Shown piece by piece: positions 53,531-62,754 of a stretch of DNA of 64,000 bases; the first letter of the stretch is position 1, and the number at the start of each line of letters is the position of its first letter. Source of the DNA: Barnesiella intestinihominis YIT 11860 (GTDB lineage: Bacteria; Bacteroidota; Bacteroidia; Bacteroidales; Barnesiellaceae); contig NZ_JH815203.1 of assembly GCF_000296465.1 (NCBI RefSeq), positions 1-64,000 of the forward strand. The letters are read 5' to 3'. The notes under the pieces are model-generated. The model saw nothing but the letters and a program-made list of their open reading frames with translations, had not been told where the DNA came from and did not search any database. Made by a program: the position numbers and the translations under genes.

Positions 53531-54664
53531 ATGGGAAATTACGCAACCAAGTTTCTATTTGTCCTGACCGTGACACTCTCTATTTCGTGCGCTTCGAGCC
53601 ACAAAATAGACGAAAACGCCCTTGCCTTATCCGACAAGAAAGCCTCGGCCGAAACCGTGGAGCTATACCTCAAACTGCAAGAGAACTTAGAACGAGGTAT
53701 CATGCTCGGGCATCAAGACGCTTTGGCCTATGGCAACAACTGGTTCTTGGACGAGGGGCGCTCCGATGTAAAATCGGTGTGCGGCGATTATCCGGCCGTA
53801 TTCGGCTGGGACATCGGCGACATAGAAAAAGGGAATTTGGCCAACTGCGACTCGATTCCATTTACGACCCTCGCAAACTATGTGCACAAGGTGGAACAAT
53901 GGGACGGTATATCGGTATTCACTTGGCATGCGAGCAACCCCGTCACAGGGAAAACCGCCAATGATTGCAGTACACAAAATGCGGTCAAACAGGTTATCGA
54001 AAATGATTCGGTTCAAAAGAAATTTCTTGCTTCGTTGGACAAGGTTGCCCAGTTTCTGGGCAACCTGAAAGACGAGGCGGGAGAACCGATTCCGGTGATA
54101 TTCCAGCCATTCCACGGCCACGACTCCGACACCGCTCTATGGTGGAGCACCACTCAATGCTCGGCCAGTGACTTCAAGAATCTTTGGAAACTGACCGTCA
54201 ACTACTTACAAAACGAGAAAGACGTGCACAACCTATTATACGCCTACTCGGTTTACAGCAATGACCCGGCCGACATATTGCCGGCATACTACCCCGGTAA
54301 CGATTTTGTGGATATCATCGGCATCAATTCGCTCCTATTACAAGGCGACGGTTGCAGCGGACGCGAATTTATACAAGAACTCAACGAGGGCATCGCTTTC
54401 GTTACTCAATTTGCAGCGAAAAATAAAAAAATAGCCGCCGTCACTTCGACCGGGCTGGAAGGGATAAAGATATCCGATTTCTTTTCGAAGTATCTCTATC
54501 CTGTCATTTCACAATACAAACTGTCGTTCGTGCTGTTTGAAAAAAACGCATGGAACCAAGAGAAGCACTATTTCATACCGGTTCCGGGACATCCGGCCAG
54601 TGAAGATTTCATTCGCTTTGTCTCTTATCCCGACATTCTTACTTGCGACGACATCAAAAAATAA
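53531..54664 (+). CDS. GH26-fold protein lacking both catalytic glutamates (probable glycan-binding pseudoenzyme)
   Basis: This 377-aa protein has a lipoprotein-like signal (FVLTVTLSISC). The fold is clearly GH26: IMLGHQDALAYGNNW, VCGDYPAVFGWDIGDIE, FTWHASNPVTGK and, later, NLLYAYSVYSNDPADILPAYYPG. In active GH26 enzymes the acid/base sits in a RPxHE block; here the block reads FQPFHGHDSD, with Gly at residue 196. The nucleophile block normally reads TExG; here it is AVTSTG, with Ser at 306. It sits right after susD, where PULs usually encode a surface glycan-binding protein. Binding rather than cutting is inferred. Confidence 0.85.
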   Translation: MGNYATKFLFVLTVTLSISCASSHKIDENALALSDKKASAETVELYLKLQENLERGIMLGHQDALAYGNNWFLDEGRSDVKSVCGDYPAVFGWDIGDIEKGNLANCDSIPFTTLANYVHKVEQWDGISVFTWHASNPVTGKTANDCSTQNAVKQVIENDSVQKKFLASLDKVAQFLGNLKDEAGEPIPVIFQPFHGHDSDTALWWSTTQCSASDFKNLWKLTVNYLQNEKDVHNLLYAYSVYSNDPADILPAYYPGNDFVDIIGINSLLLQGDGCSGREFIQELNEGIAFVTQFAAKNKKIAAVTSTGLEGIKISDFFSKYLYPVISQYKLSFVLFEKNAWNQEKHYFIPVPGHPASEDFIRFVSYPDILTCDDIKK

Positions 54665-54690
54665 CACTCACGATAACACACAAAAGGACT

Positions 54691-56088
54691 ATGAAACCCA
54701 CGAATATAAACAGACGAAATTTCATTAAAAAAAGCGGCATGCTCTTAGCGGCCACTTCTGTACCCTCGTTTTTACAGGCTGGGGAGAAACAGCCTACCCT
54801 CTCGATCAAAAACCAAAAAATCGCAATCGACAGCCAATGGGACGTGATTGTGGTAGGTGGCGGCCCCGCCGGCTGTACCGCAGCTACCGCCGCCGCCCGT
54901 GAAGGAGCCAAAACCTTGCTCATCGAAGCGACAGGCCAACTGGGCGGCATGGGTACTACCGGAATGATTCCCGCTTGGTGCCCCTTCTCCGACGGAGAAA
55001 AAATCATCTACCGGGGATTGGCCGAGAAGGTATTCCGCGCCGCTAAAAAAGGGGTACCCCATGAACCGGCCGATAAACTGGACTGGGTATCTATCAACCC
55101 CGAGCAACTCATGACCGTCTATGACGATATGGTCTGCTCATCGGGTGCGAAGGTATTGTTTTTCTCCCGCTTGGCCGATGTGGAAATGGCATCGGACGAC
55201 ACCATCGAGGCCATTATCGTCGCCAATAAAAACGGGCTGACGGCGTTCAAAGCCAAAGTATTCGTCGACTGTACCGGCGACGGAGACCTCTCGGTATGGG
55301 CCGGAGCCAACTATTTCATGGGCAACAACAGCGACCAAGTGCAGCTCTCCACCCTCTGTTTCTCGGTGGCCAATGTCGATTCATACGGCTACACGACAAA
55401 TCCCAACCTTTATTGGGAAAACAAGGATAGCCCCATTCACGACGCTTTGAAATCGGGCAAATACCCGTTGATAGACCAACATAGCTGCAACAACCTCATC
55501 GGGCCGAGTGTGGTGCAATTCAATGCAGGGCATATCGCCATGACCAACTCGACCGACCCGTGGCAAATATCGGACGCCATGGTGAAAGGGCGAAAGGTGG
55601 CCGCCGAATACCTGCGCATGCTCAAAGATTATCAGCCGCAAGTGTATGGAAACGCATTTATCGTCAAGACCGCTTCGTTACTGGGAATACGCGAAAGCCG
55701 GCGCATCGAGGGCGACTATGTGTTCACGATTCAAGATTGGTTGGACCGCAAGAGCTTCGACGACGAGATTGGCCGGAATTGCTACTTCGTGGATATACAC
55801 ATCAAAGGCTACGAAGCCAAGCATTACGGACGAGGCGAGTCGCACGGTATCCCCTACCGGATACTTACCCCCAAAGGCATAAAGAACTTGCTGACAGCGG
55901 GACGCTGCATCTCGACCGACGAGGAGGCTTTGGGCAGTTTGCGTGTCATGCCCCCTTCGCTGGTCACCGGCGAGGCCGCCGGTCTGGCCGCAGCATTGGC
56001 TATCAAACAGTCCAAAAACGATGTTCACAATATAGATGTCGATTTCCTGCGCAAACGGCTGCAGGAAGAAGGACAATATTTCAAATAA
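54691..56088 (+). CDS. Tat-type secreted FAD-dependent oxidoreductase
   Basis: This 465-aa flavoprotein starts at the ATG at 54691, giving the twin-arginine-type signal INRRNFIKKSGMLLAATSVP; an upstream ATG at 54643 would overlap the GH26 gene. The FAD motif is DVIVVGGGPAGCTAATAAAREGAKTLLIE, with the FAD_oxidored-type block GQLGGMGTTGMIPAW and LLTAGRCISTDEEALGSLRVMP near the end. It is probably periplasmic. Its place inside the PUL suggests oxidation of a sugar or a sugar substituent, but no substrate can be read. Confidence 0.9.
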   Translation: MKPTNINRRNFIKKSGMLLAATSVPSFLQAGEKQPTLSIKNQKIAIDSQWDVIVVGGGPAGCTAATAAAREGAKTLLIEATGQLGGMGTTGMIPAWCPFSDGEKIIYRGLAEKVFRAAKKGVPHEPADKLDWVSINPEQLMTVYDDMVCSSGAKVLFFSRLADVEMASDDTIEAIIVANKNGLTAFKAKVFVDCTGDGDLSVWAGANYFMGNNSDQVQLSTLCFSVANVDSYGYTTNPNLYWENKDSPIHDALKSGKYPLIDQHSCNNLIGPSVVQFNAGHIAMTNSTDPWQISDAMVKGRKVAAEYLRMLKDYQPQVYGNAFIVKTASLLGIRESRRIEGDYVFTIQDWLDRKSFDDEIGRNCYFVDIHIKGYEAKHYGRGESHGIPYRILTPKGIKNLLTAGRCISTDEEALGSLRVMPPSLVTGEAAGLAAALAIKQSKNDVHNIDVDFLRKRLQEEGQYFK

Positions 56089-56130
56089 TATCGTCTGTGT
56101 CGATAAACCTATTTTTCACTAAAAATCATT

Positions 56131-58347
56131 ATGAAGCATTCATTTTTAAGAATCAACACTCTTTCGGCTGTTCTGCTGGCCATGACAGCGCAAGTGATGG
56201 CACAAGAACCTACGCCGCCCTATCTGGACGACAATCAACCCATCGAGGTTCGTGTCGAAGATGCCTTGTCGCGCATGACCTTAAAGGAAAAAATCGCCAT
56301 CATACATGCCCAATCCAAATTCAGTTCACCCGGCTGCCCGAGGCTGGGTATCCCCGAATTGTGGATGAGCGACGGCCCCCACGGCGTGCGCATGGAATTT
56401 GTATGGGACAACTGGGATCATGCCGACTGGACCAACGATTCTTGTACAGCATATCCGGCACTGACCTGTCTGGCGGCCACGTTCAATCCCGAATTGGCAT
56501 TCAAATATGGCAACGCCATAGGCCAAGAAGCCCGCTATCGGGAAAAAGACGTCATTCTCGGGCCGGGGGTCAACATCTACCGCACGCCGCTGAGCGGACG
56601 CAACTTTGAATATATGGGCGAAGACCCCTATCTGTCGTCCCGCATGGTTGCCCCCTATGTAAAAGGTATGCAACAAAATGGTGTCGCCGCCTGCTTGAAA
56701 CACTTTGCCTTGAACAATCAAGAGAAAGACCGAGACAAAATCAACGTCGAGGTAAGCGACCGGGCTTTATATGAAATCTATCTGCCGGCATTCAAGGCAG
56801 GTGTACAGGAAGGTGGAGTGTGGACAGTGATGGGTTCATACAACAAGTTCCGCGGCCAGTATTGCAGCCACAACGACCTGCTCATCAACCAAATCCTAAA
56901 AAAGGATTGGGGCTTCGACGGGGTTATGATGACCGACTGGGGCTCGGCTCACGATACCGATGAGGCGGCGCGCAACGGGCTCGATCTCGAAATGGGCTCT
57001 TGGACAAACGGATTGACTTGGGGGTTGAGTTCGGCCTACGACGATTATTATCTGGCTCAACCGTTCTTGAAAAAGATAGAGAGCGGAGAACTACCCGAAT
57101 CGCTGTTGGACGAGAAAGTGCGCCGGGTATTGCGCCTAACCTTCCGCACCAGTATGAACCGAAACCGTCCCTACGGGTGTAAACTTACCCCCGAACACGC
57201 CGAGATTGCCCGTAAAATAGCCGAGGAGGGTATTGTGCTGCTGAAAAACGAAAACCATTTCTTCCCTATCGAGAAAGGCCGCTACCAGAAAATCGCCGTC
57301 ATTGGCGAGAATGCGGTCAAACAGTTGAGCCTCGGTGGCGGGTCCTCCGAATTGAAACCACAAAAAGAAATCTCGCCGTTGGAGGGCATGATCGAAAAAT
57401 ACGGCAAAGAGCATATTCTGTTCACGCTGGGCTATGCTTCGGGCGAGCCCAATTACAGTAACGAACTACCCTCGGGACTCGACGCCGACTCGCTCGTGCA
57501 AGAAGCCTTGAAAGTGGCTCGCGAAGCCGATGTAGTACTGTTCTTCGGAGGCCTCAACAAAAACTTTCAACAAGATTGCGAAGGCGATGACCGCCGGAGC
57601 ATGGATCTGCCTTTCGGACAAAACGAGTTGATCGAGAAAATTATTCAAGTGAATCCCAATACCGGTGTCATACTGATTAGCGGCAATGCCGTGAGCATGC
57701 CGTGGCTCTCGCAAATCGACGGGCTCATGCAATCGTGGTATTTGGGTTCCCAAGCCGGTACGGCTACCGCCAATATCATCTGCGGCGAAGCCAATCCTTC
57801 GGGAAAATTGCCGTTCTCCATTCCGGTAAAACTGGAAGACAACAGCGCCCACTATTTCGGGGCAGAGTCCTACCCGGGTGTAAATGGCACGCAATATTAC
57901 AAAGATGATATTCTGGTGGGTTATCGCTGGCACGACACAAAAAAAATAGATCCGCTGTTCCCCTTCGGATACGGGCTCTCATACACGACATTCCAATATG
58001 GGAAGGCTCGAACCGATAAAAAAACATACCGTGCCGACGAGTCTGTAAAGATTTCGTTTACCCTGAAAAATACAGGCGACACGCCCGGAGCAGAAACCGT
58101 GCAGGTATATATGAGCCAGAAAAAGCCCAGTGTGCTGCGCCCGGTCAAAGAGCTCAAAGGATTTAAGAAAGTTTTCCTGCAAGCCGGAGAAGAGCAAGTA
58201 GTGGAAATAGAAATACCGGTTCGGTCGTTCGCTTTCTATGACGAGCAAACAGCCGATTGGAAATTGGAGAACGACAGTTACTCGCTCCACGTCGCTTCAT
58301 CGTCGAAAGCGATACAGGCCACCGCAAAAATCCAAGTGAAAAATTAG
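56131..58347 (+). CDS. GH3 beta-glucosidase
   Basis: This 738-aa exo-acting enzyme has signal peptide MKHSFLRINTLSAVLLAMTAQVMAQ and is expected in the periplasm. The GH3 barrel is marked by GPGVNIYRTPLSGRNFEYMGEDPYLSS, KHFALNNQEKDRDKINVEVSDRALYEIYLPAF and the nucleophile block GVMMTDWGSAHD (Asp near 269). The second alpha/beta domain and a fibronectin-III-like C-terminal domain (PGAETVQVYMSQKKPS ... LKGFKKVFL) complete the three-domain form. It probably releases glucose from imported oligosaccharides. Confidence 0.95.
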   Translation: MKHSFLRINTLSAVLLAMTAQVMAQEPTPPYLDDNQPIEVRVEDALSRMTLKEKIAIIHAQSKFSSPGCPRLGIPELWMSDGPHGVRMEFVWDNWDHADWTNDSCTAYPALTCLAATFNPELAFKYGNAIGQEARYREKDVILGPGVNIYRTPLSGRNFEYMGEDPYLSSRMVAPYVKGMQQNGVAACLKHFALNNQEKDRDKINVEVSDRALYEIYLPAFKAGVQEGGVWTVMGSYNKFRGQYCSHNDLLINQILKKDWGFDGVMMTDWGSAHDTDEAARNGLDLEMGSWTNGLTWGLSSAYDDYYLAQPFLKKIESGELPESLLDEKVRRVLRLTFRTSMNRNRPYGCKLTPEHAEIARKIAEEGIVLLKNENHFFPIEKGRYQKIAVIGENAVKQLSLGGGSSELKPQKEISPLEGMIEKYGKEHILFTLGYASGEPNYSNELPSGLDADSLVQEALKVAREADVVLFFGGLNKNFQQDCEGDDRRSMDLPFGQNELIEKIIQVNPNTGVILISGNAVSMPWLSQIDGLMQSWYLGSQAGTATANIICGEANPSGKLPFSIPVKLEDNSAHYFGAESYPGVNGTQYYKDDILVGYRWHDTKKIDPLFPFGYGLSYTTFQYGKARTDKKTYRADESVKISFTLKNTGDTPGAETVQVYMSQKKPSVLRPVKELKGFKKVFLQAGEEQVVEIEIPVRSFAFYDEQTADWKLENDSYSLHVASSSKAIQATAKIQVKN

Positions 58348-58368
58348 TCGCTATTACAAAAAACACAA

Positions 58369-60153
58369 ATGAATATGAAACGTATTGTCTTAGCGGGGAT
58401 TTTATCCCTTTTTGCCCTGTTTTCATACGCACAGGAATATCAATACCACTTCCTGCTTGCCGGGGCCTCGTTTGCAGTCCCCGAGAACGGGTGGTTCGAA
58501 CTGGTGTGCGACGCCTTCAACGCCGAGGCCATGAACAAAGCCGTATCGGGCGACGCCATTAAACACACCGCCTCCGATATGTTCTACGACAGGTTTTACA
58601 CCGACGAAGAACTCGAACGCAACGACGCATTCATCATCATGCATGTACACAACCAAGACGTAGCCAGCACAACCGGCATCAAAGAGAATTACGAAGACTA
58701 CACACACGCCGACATTCAACAATACAACACGGCGTATGACTATGTAATCAAGCGATACAAAGCCGACTGCTACAACTTGAAAAACAACCCCAACTCGAAA
58801 TATTACCAAACCGAGAACGGCAAGCCCGCCACGATTATCCTGTGTACCCACTGGCACGATTCCCGCATCTCGTACAACCAAAGCATCAGGGAATTGGCCG
58901 AACGCTGGCAACTGCCCCTCATCAAATGGGACGATAATATAGGCTTCACCCGCAAAGTGGTAGACGAAGACGGCCGGCAGCCGAGTATCAAGTATGCCGC
59001 CGACACCGAGAAGATATACGACATTACATTCGGGTGGCACCCGCTGCGCGGAAAAGAGCAATACATACAACAAAAAATGGCTGCCATTTGCATGGAAGAA
59101 CTGGAAAAATTGTTTGAACCCATGCCCGCCTTGGTCGAAATTTCTGAAAAGAACAGCGTTGTCGAAAGCGGCGAAAACGCCTCTTTCATTTGCCGCTTCA
59201 CCGGGGTTTCGCCTTGGAATCTCATCTACTCGGTCAACGGGGTGGAAAAAAAGTTGGACAGCATCATGGAAAACCCGTACATCGTAACGGTTCCTACCGT
59301 AACAGCCCAAACCTCTATCTTGCCCGTGGCCATAAGCAACCGCACCACCGAGAGCGGCGAGGTTGCTGGGAAAGCCGAAATCTTTATCGGCAAACAAGCG
59401 ATCTCGCCTACTTTCGACACCTATGTGCACCAAGCCAACAAAACAACGGCTTATGTAGACGATGACCATTTGGAGGTAAAAGGAAACTCCGACACCCATA
59501 CCCGCGAGGCATATCTATCGTTCCCAATCGATAAAATCGACCCCGAAGCCAACCGCATCGTATTGCGTGCCTACTATTACGACTGCATCTACCCGAGTTG
59601 GGTGCGGAAAGAGACTCACCCGGTAGGCATAGCGGGCAATACCCAGCAATATACCACCATGACTTGGGACACGAAACCCACCGATTTCACCACCATCGGC
59701 GAAACGAAAGTTTTGGGCAATGAGCTCGACAGTTATGTGGAATGGAACGTGACCGACTGGGTAAAAGAGCAAATCGAAGCCCAACAATCCCTCGTCACAT
59801 TACAGTTGAAGATGAACGATACCGACGCCACCGGCCTGCTCTATTTCTATTCGTCGGAGGCCGACGACACACGGAAACCGCAACTGCTCGTATCATCGGA
59901 CAACTCATCGGGCTATACCGAAATGACAAAATCAAATATCGAAGTATATACCCGACCGGTCGAAAAAGAACTCGTCATAAAGGGGATAGACGGGAGTTGC
60001 CTTGTTTCGTGCTACTCGTTATGCGGACAAACCCTGTTCTCCAAAACGATAGAAAACGACGAAACGATACAATTGCCCGCCAACGCTTCGGGCGTCTATC
60101 TGCTCCAACTGCGCAACGCGACACAACATCATACTTGCAAAATAGTTTTATAA
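58369..60153 (+). CDS. SGNH-like (DUF5040-type) and DNRLRE domain protein with sorting-type C-terminus
   Basis: This 594-aa protein has signal MKRIVLAGILSLFALFSYAQ (a second in-frame ATG lies at 58375). Residues about 22-245 resemble DUF5040: the opening FLLAGASFAVPENGWFEL has a Ser in the place of an SGNH nucleophile, and NKAVSGDAI, HVHNQDV and THWHDSR follow. Residues about 250-330 look like an Ig-type linker. Residues about 340-515 match a DNRLRE carbohydrate-binding-like domain (DTYVHQANKTTAYVDDDHLEVKG ... REAYLSFPID). The end resembles type-9 sorting domains (LVSCYSLCGQTLFSKTI ... GVYLLQLRN). A surface esterase that removes acyl groups is one possibility, unproven. Confidence 0.8.
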   Translation: MNMKRIVLAGILSLFALFSYAQEYQYHFLLAGASFAVPENGWFELVCDAFNAEAMNKAVSGDAIKHTASDMFYDRFYTDEELERNDAFIIMHVHNQDVASTTGIKENYEDYTHADIQQYNTAYDYVIKRYKADCYNLKNNPNSKYYQTENGKPATIILCTHWHDSRISYNQSIRELAERWQLPLIKWDDNIGFTRKVVDEDGRQPSIKYAADTEKIYDITFGWHPLRGKEQYIQQKMAAICMEELEKLFEPMPALVEISEKNSVVESGENASFICRFTGVSPWNLIYSVNGVEKKLDSIMENPYIVTVPTVTAQTSILPVAISNRTTESGEVAGKAEIFIGKQAISPTFDTYVHQANKTTAYVDDDHLEVKGNSDTHTREAYLSFPIDKIDPEANRIVLRAYYYDCIYPSWVRKETHPVGIAGNTQQYTTMTWDTKPTDFTTIGETKVLGNELDSYVEWNVTDWVKEQIEAQQSLVTLQLKMNDTDATGLLYFYSSEADDTRKPQLLVSSDNSSGYTEMTKSNIEVYTRPVEKELVIKGIDGSCLVSCYSLCGQTLFSKTIENDETIQLPANASGVYLLQLRNATQHHTCKIVL

Positions 60154-60175
60154 CCCACTTAATTCCTCTTATACA

Positions 60176-62404
60176 ATGAAAAAAGGATTGTTTGTCATCT
60201 GCATGGCCGCTTTATTCGCTACAAGCTGTACACAAACAGGAAAAACCGAAGAAGATCGTTTTATAGAAGATCTGTTGAGCCAAATGACGCTCGAAGAGAA
60301 AATCGGACAAATGAACCAAATCCATTTCGATAAATCCTTGGACTCCATCAAAGCCCAAGTGCGCAATGGTGAGTTGGGCTCGATGCTCAACATAGACCCG
60401 AAACTAATCAACGAAATACAAAAAACTGCCGTCGAAGAGTCACGGCTGGGTATCCCCCTCATCATCGGGCGGGATATTGTCCACGGCTACAAAACGGTAC
60501 TGCCCATTCCGCTGGGCATGGCAGCCTCGTTCGACCCGCAACTCGTGGAGAAAGGCACCCACATGGCCGCTACCGAAGCCCGCGAGCAAGGTATTACATG
60601 GACCTTCGCTCCCATGCTCGACATCTCTCGCGACGCCCGCTGGGGACGTATTGCCGAGAGTCTGGGCGAAGACCCCTATCTGACCAGTGAACTGGGTGTC
60701 GCCATGGTGCGTGGATTCCAAGGGGACAACCTCTCTGACAACGACGCCATCGCCGCATGTGTGAAGCACTTTGTCGGCTACGGCGCCTCGGAAGGCGGAC
60801 AGGATTACAACTCGACCAATATCCCCGAGCGCCTATTGCGCAACGTCTATCTGCCTCCGTTCCAAAAAACGGTCGAAGCCGGAGCCGCCACGCTAATGAC
60901 CTCGTTCAACGACAACGACGGGGTTCCCGCCTCGGGCAACGATTTCCTCCTGCGCACGGTATTGCGCGATGAATGGGGATTCGACGGTTTTGTCGTTTCG
61001 GACTGGTGCTCCATGGTCGAAATGATTAACCACGGATTTGCCGCCGACCGAAAAGATGTGGCCCGCCTCTCGGCCAATGCCGGTCTCGACATGGAAATGG
61101 TGAGCCAGACCTACGTCGACTACTTGCCCGAACTAATCGCCGAGAACAAAGTTTCCATAGACGTCATCGACAATGCGGTTCGCAATATCCTGCGCATTAA
61201 ATATCGGCTGGGATTATTTGAAAATCCCTATGTCGACGAAGTGGAAACTTCGACAATCTACTCCGACGAACATTTGCAAACGGCTCGGCAAGCCGCTACC
61301 GAATCGGCTATCTTATTGAAGAACAACGGTGTGCTTCCGTTGAAAGAGAATAAGACCGTAGCCATTATCGGCCCTATGGCTCACGCACCCTACGACCAAC
61401 TGGGCACATGGTCGTTCGACGGCGACAAAAACCACACCGTAACTCCGTTGAAAGCCTTGCAAAGCGACGAATACAAACACATAAAATACTACTACGAGGC
61501 CGGGCTGGGTCATTCGAGAGACGAGAGCACCCGTAATTTCGAAAGAGCAAAAAGCATCGCCCGCCAAGCCGATGTGGTTGTTGTCTTTGTCGGCGAAGAG
61601 GCTATCCTGTCGGGAGAGGCTCACTCGTTGAGCGACATCAACTTGATAGGCAAACAATCGGACCTGCTCAAAGCCATAAAAAGCACCGGCAAACCGGTCG
61701 TTATGGTCGTTATGGCCGGCCGGCCGCTCACGATCGAGCGCGACCTGCCCTATGCCGACGCGGTTCTCTATAACTTCCACCCGGGTACGATGGGCGGATT
61801 GGCTATCATGGACTTGCTCTACGGAAAGGCCAACCCCAGTGGAAAACTACCGGTGACCTTCGTACGCGAAGTGGGACAAATCCCCATGTATTACAATCAC
61901 AACAATACCGGCCGTCCGGCACAGGATTGGATTACCCCGATAAACGACATTCCGCTGGAAGCCCCGCAAACATCGCTCGGCAACACATCGTTCTACTTGG
62001 ATTCGGGGAAAGACCCGTTGTTCGCATTCGGATACGGTCTCTCGTATAGCACATTCGAATACTCCGATCTTAACCTGTCGAGCAACGAGGTGAACGCCAA
62101 CGATACGCTCACAGTCACCGCTACGATCAAAAACACGAGCGACATCGACGGTACCGAAGTCGTGCAACTTTATGTTCGCGATTTGGTAGGATCTATCACT
62201 CGACCTGTCAAGGAGTTAAAAGGTTTCCAACGCCTTGCCTTGAAAGCCGGCGAAGCTCAAACCGTATCGTTCAAATTGCCCATCTCGGAACTGGCCTTCT
62301 ACGGTAAAGATTTAATCAAGAAGGTAGAAGCCGGACAGTTTGACATCTGGGTTGCCCCGAACAGTACCGAAGGACTTAAAGGCTCTTTCACCGTGAAGGA
62401 ATAA
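60176..62404 (+). CDS. GH3 beta-glucosidase lipoprotein (BglX-like)
   Basis: This 742-aa protein has lipoprotein signal MKKGLFVICMAALFATSC. It has the BglX-type layout: LLSQMTLEEKIGQM, GRDIVHGYKTVLPIPLGMAASFDPQ, FAPMLDISRDARWGRIAESLGEDPYL, KHFVGYGASEGGQDYN, and the nucleophile block GFVVSDWCSMVEM (Asp near 276). A C-terminal fibronectin-III-like domain ends it. It is the last gene of the plus-strand PUL operon. It differs clearly from the other GH3 of the locus, so the two probably split linkages or chain lengths. Confidence 0.95.
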   Translation: MKKGLFVICMAALFATSCTQTGKTEEDRFIEDLLSQMTLEEKIGQMNQIHFDKSLDSIKAQVRNGELGSMLNIDPKLINEIQKTAVEESRLGIPLIIGRDIVHGYKTVLPIPLGMAASFDPQLVEKGTHMAATEAREQGITWTFAPMLDISRDARWGRIAESLGEDPYLTSELGVAMVRGFQGDNLSDNDAIAACVKHFVGYGASEGGQDYNSTNIPERLLRNVYLPPFQKTVEAGAATLMTSFNDNDGVPASGNDFLLRTVLRDEWGFDGFVVSDWCSMVEMINHGFAADRKDVARLSANAGLDMEMVSQTYVDYLPELIAENKVSIDVIDNAVRNILRIKYRLGLFENPYVDEVETSTIYSDEHLQTARQAATESAILLKNNGVLPLKENKTVAIIGPMAHAPYDQLGTWSFDGDKNHTVTPLKALQSDEYKHIKYYYEAGLGHSRDESTRNFERAKSIARQADVVVVFVGEEAILSGEAHSLSDINLIGKQSDLLKAIKSTGKPVVMVVMAGRPLTIERDLPYADAVLYNFHPGTMGGLAIMDLLYGKANPSGKLPVTFVREVGQIPMYYNHNNTGRPAQDWITPINDIPLEAPQTSLGNTSFYLDSGKDPLFAFGYGLSYSTFEYSDLNLSSNEVNANDTLTVTATIKNTSDIDGTEVVQLYVRDLVGSITRPVKELKGFQRLALKAGEAQTVSFKLPISELAFYGKDLIKKVEAGQFDIWVAPNSTEGLKGSFTVKE

Positions 62405-62433
62405 CCTCATTATTTAAAATTAGAATATTCAAA

Positions 62434-62474
62434 ACACAGAGTGCCTCTCCCCATGAGACACTCTATGTTTTTTT
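62434..62474 (+). terminator. terminator of the plus-strand PUL operon
   Basis: ACACAGAGTG (62434-62443) pairs with CACTCTATGT (62459-62468) with one mismatch, followed by a run of T. Confidence 0.75.
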
Positions 62475-62696
62475 AAAGAGTAATAGTTTTTAACTTCTGT
62501 ATTCCACAGCCCCTCCGGCTACGCCACCCTCCCTATATTTTCTTGCAGGAAACACAGGGGAGGAGGTTTAAAATATCTACGATAATGAAAACTGAAATAC
62601 TCCGTAGCATTACGGAGTAATTTTCAGAAACGAACTTAAACGATGTTCCTTTCCTTAGAATAGCAGTTTTGCCGTTGATAACTATTTTCATAGTAC

Positions 62697-62728
62697 AAAA
62701 AAATTAGAGTACCACAAAGATACTCTAA
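62697..62728 (-). terminator. terminator of the 170-aa secreted protein gene
   Basis: TTAGAGTA (62704-62711) and TACTCTAA (62721-62728) pair over 8 bp; on the minus strand a run of seven T follows. Confidence 0.75.
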
Positions 62729-62754
62729 CTTTTCATGCTATTAAAAGACGAAAA

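Larger units (their letters stand above)
62405..62754. other. gene-free stretch after the PUL
   Basis: This stretch holds the PUL terminator (62434-62474), a short hairpin CTCCGTAGCATTACGGAG (about 62600-62617) and the terminator of the 170-aa gene (62697-62728). No gene is supported. Confidence 0.6.
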
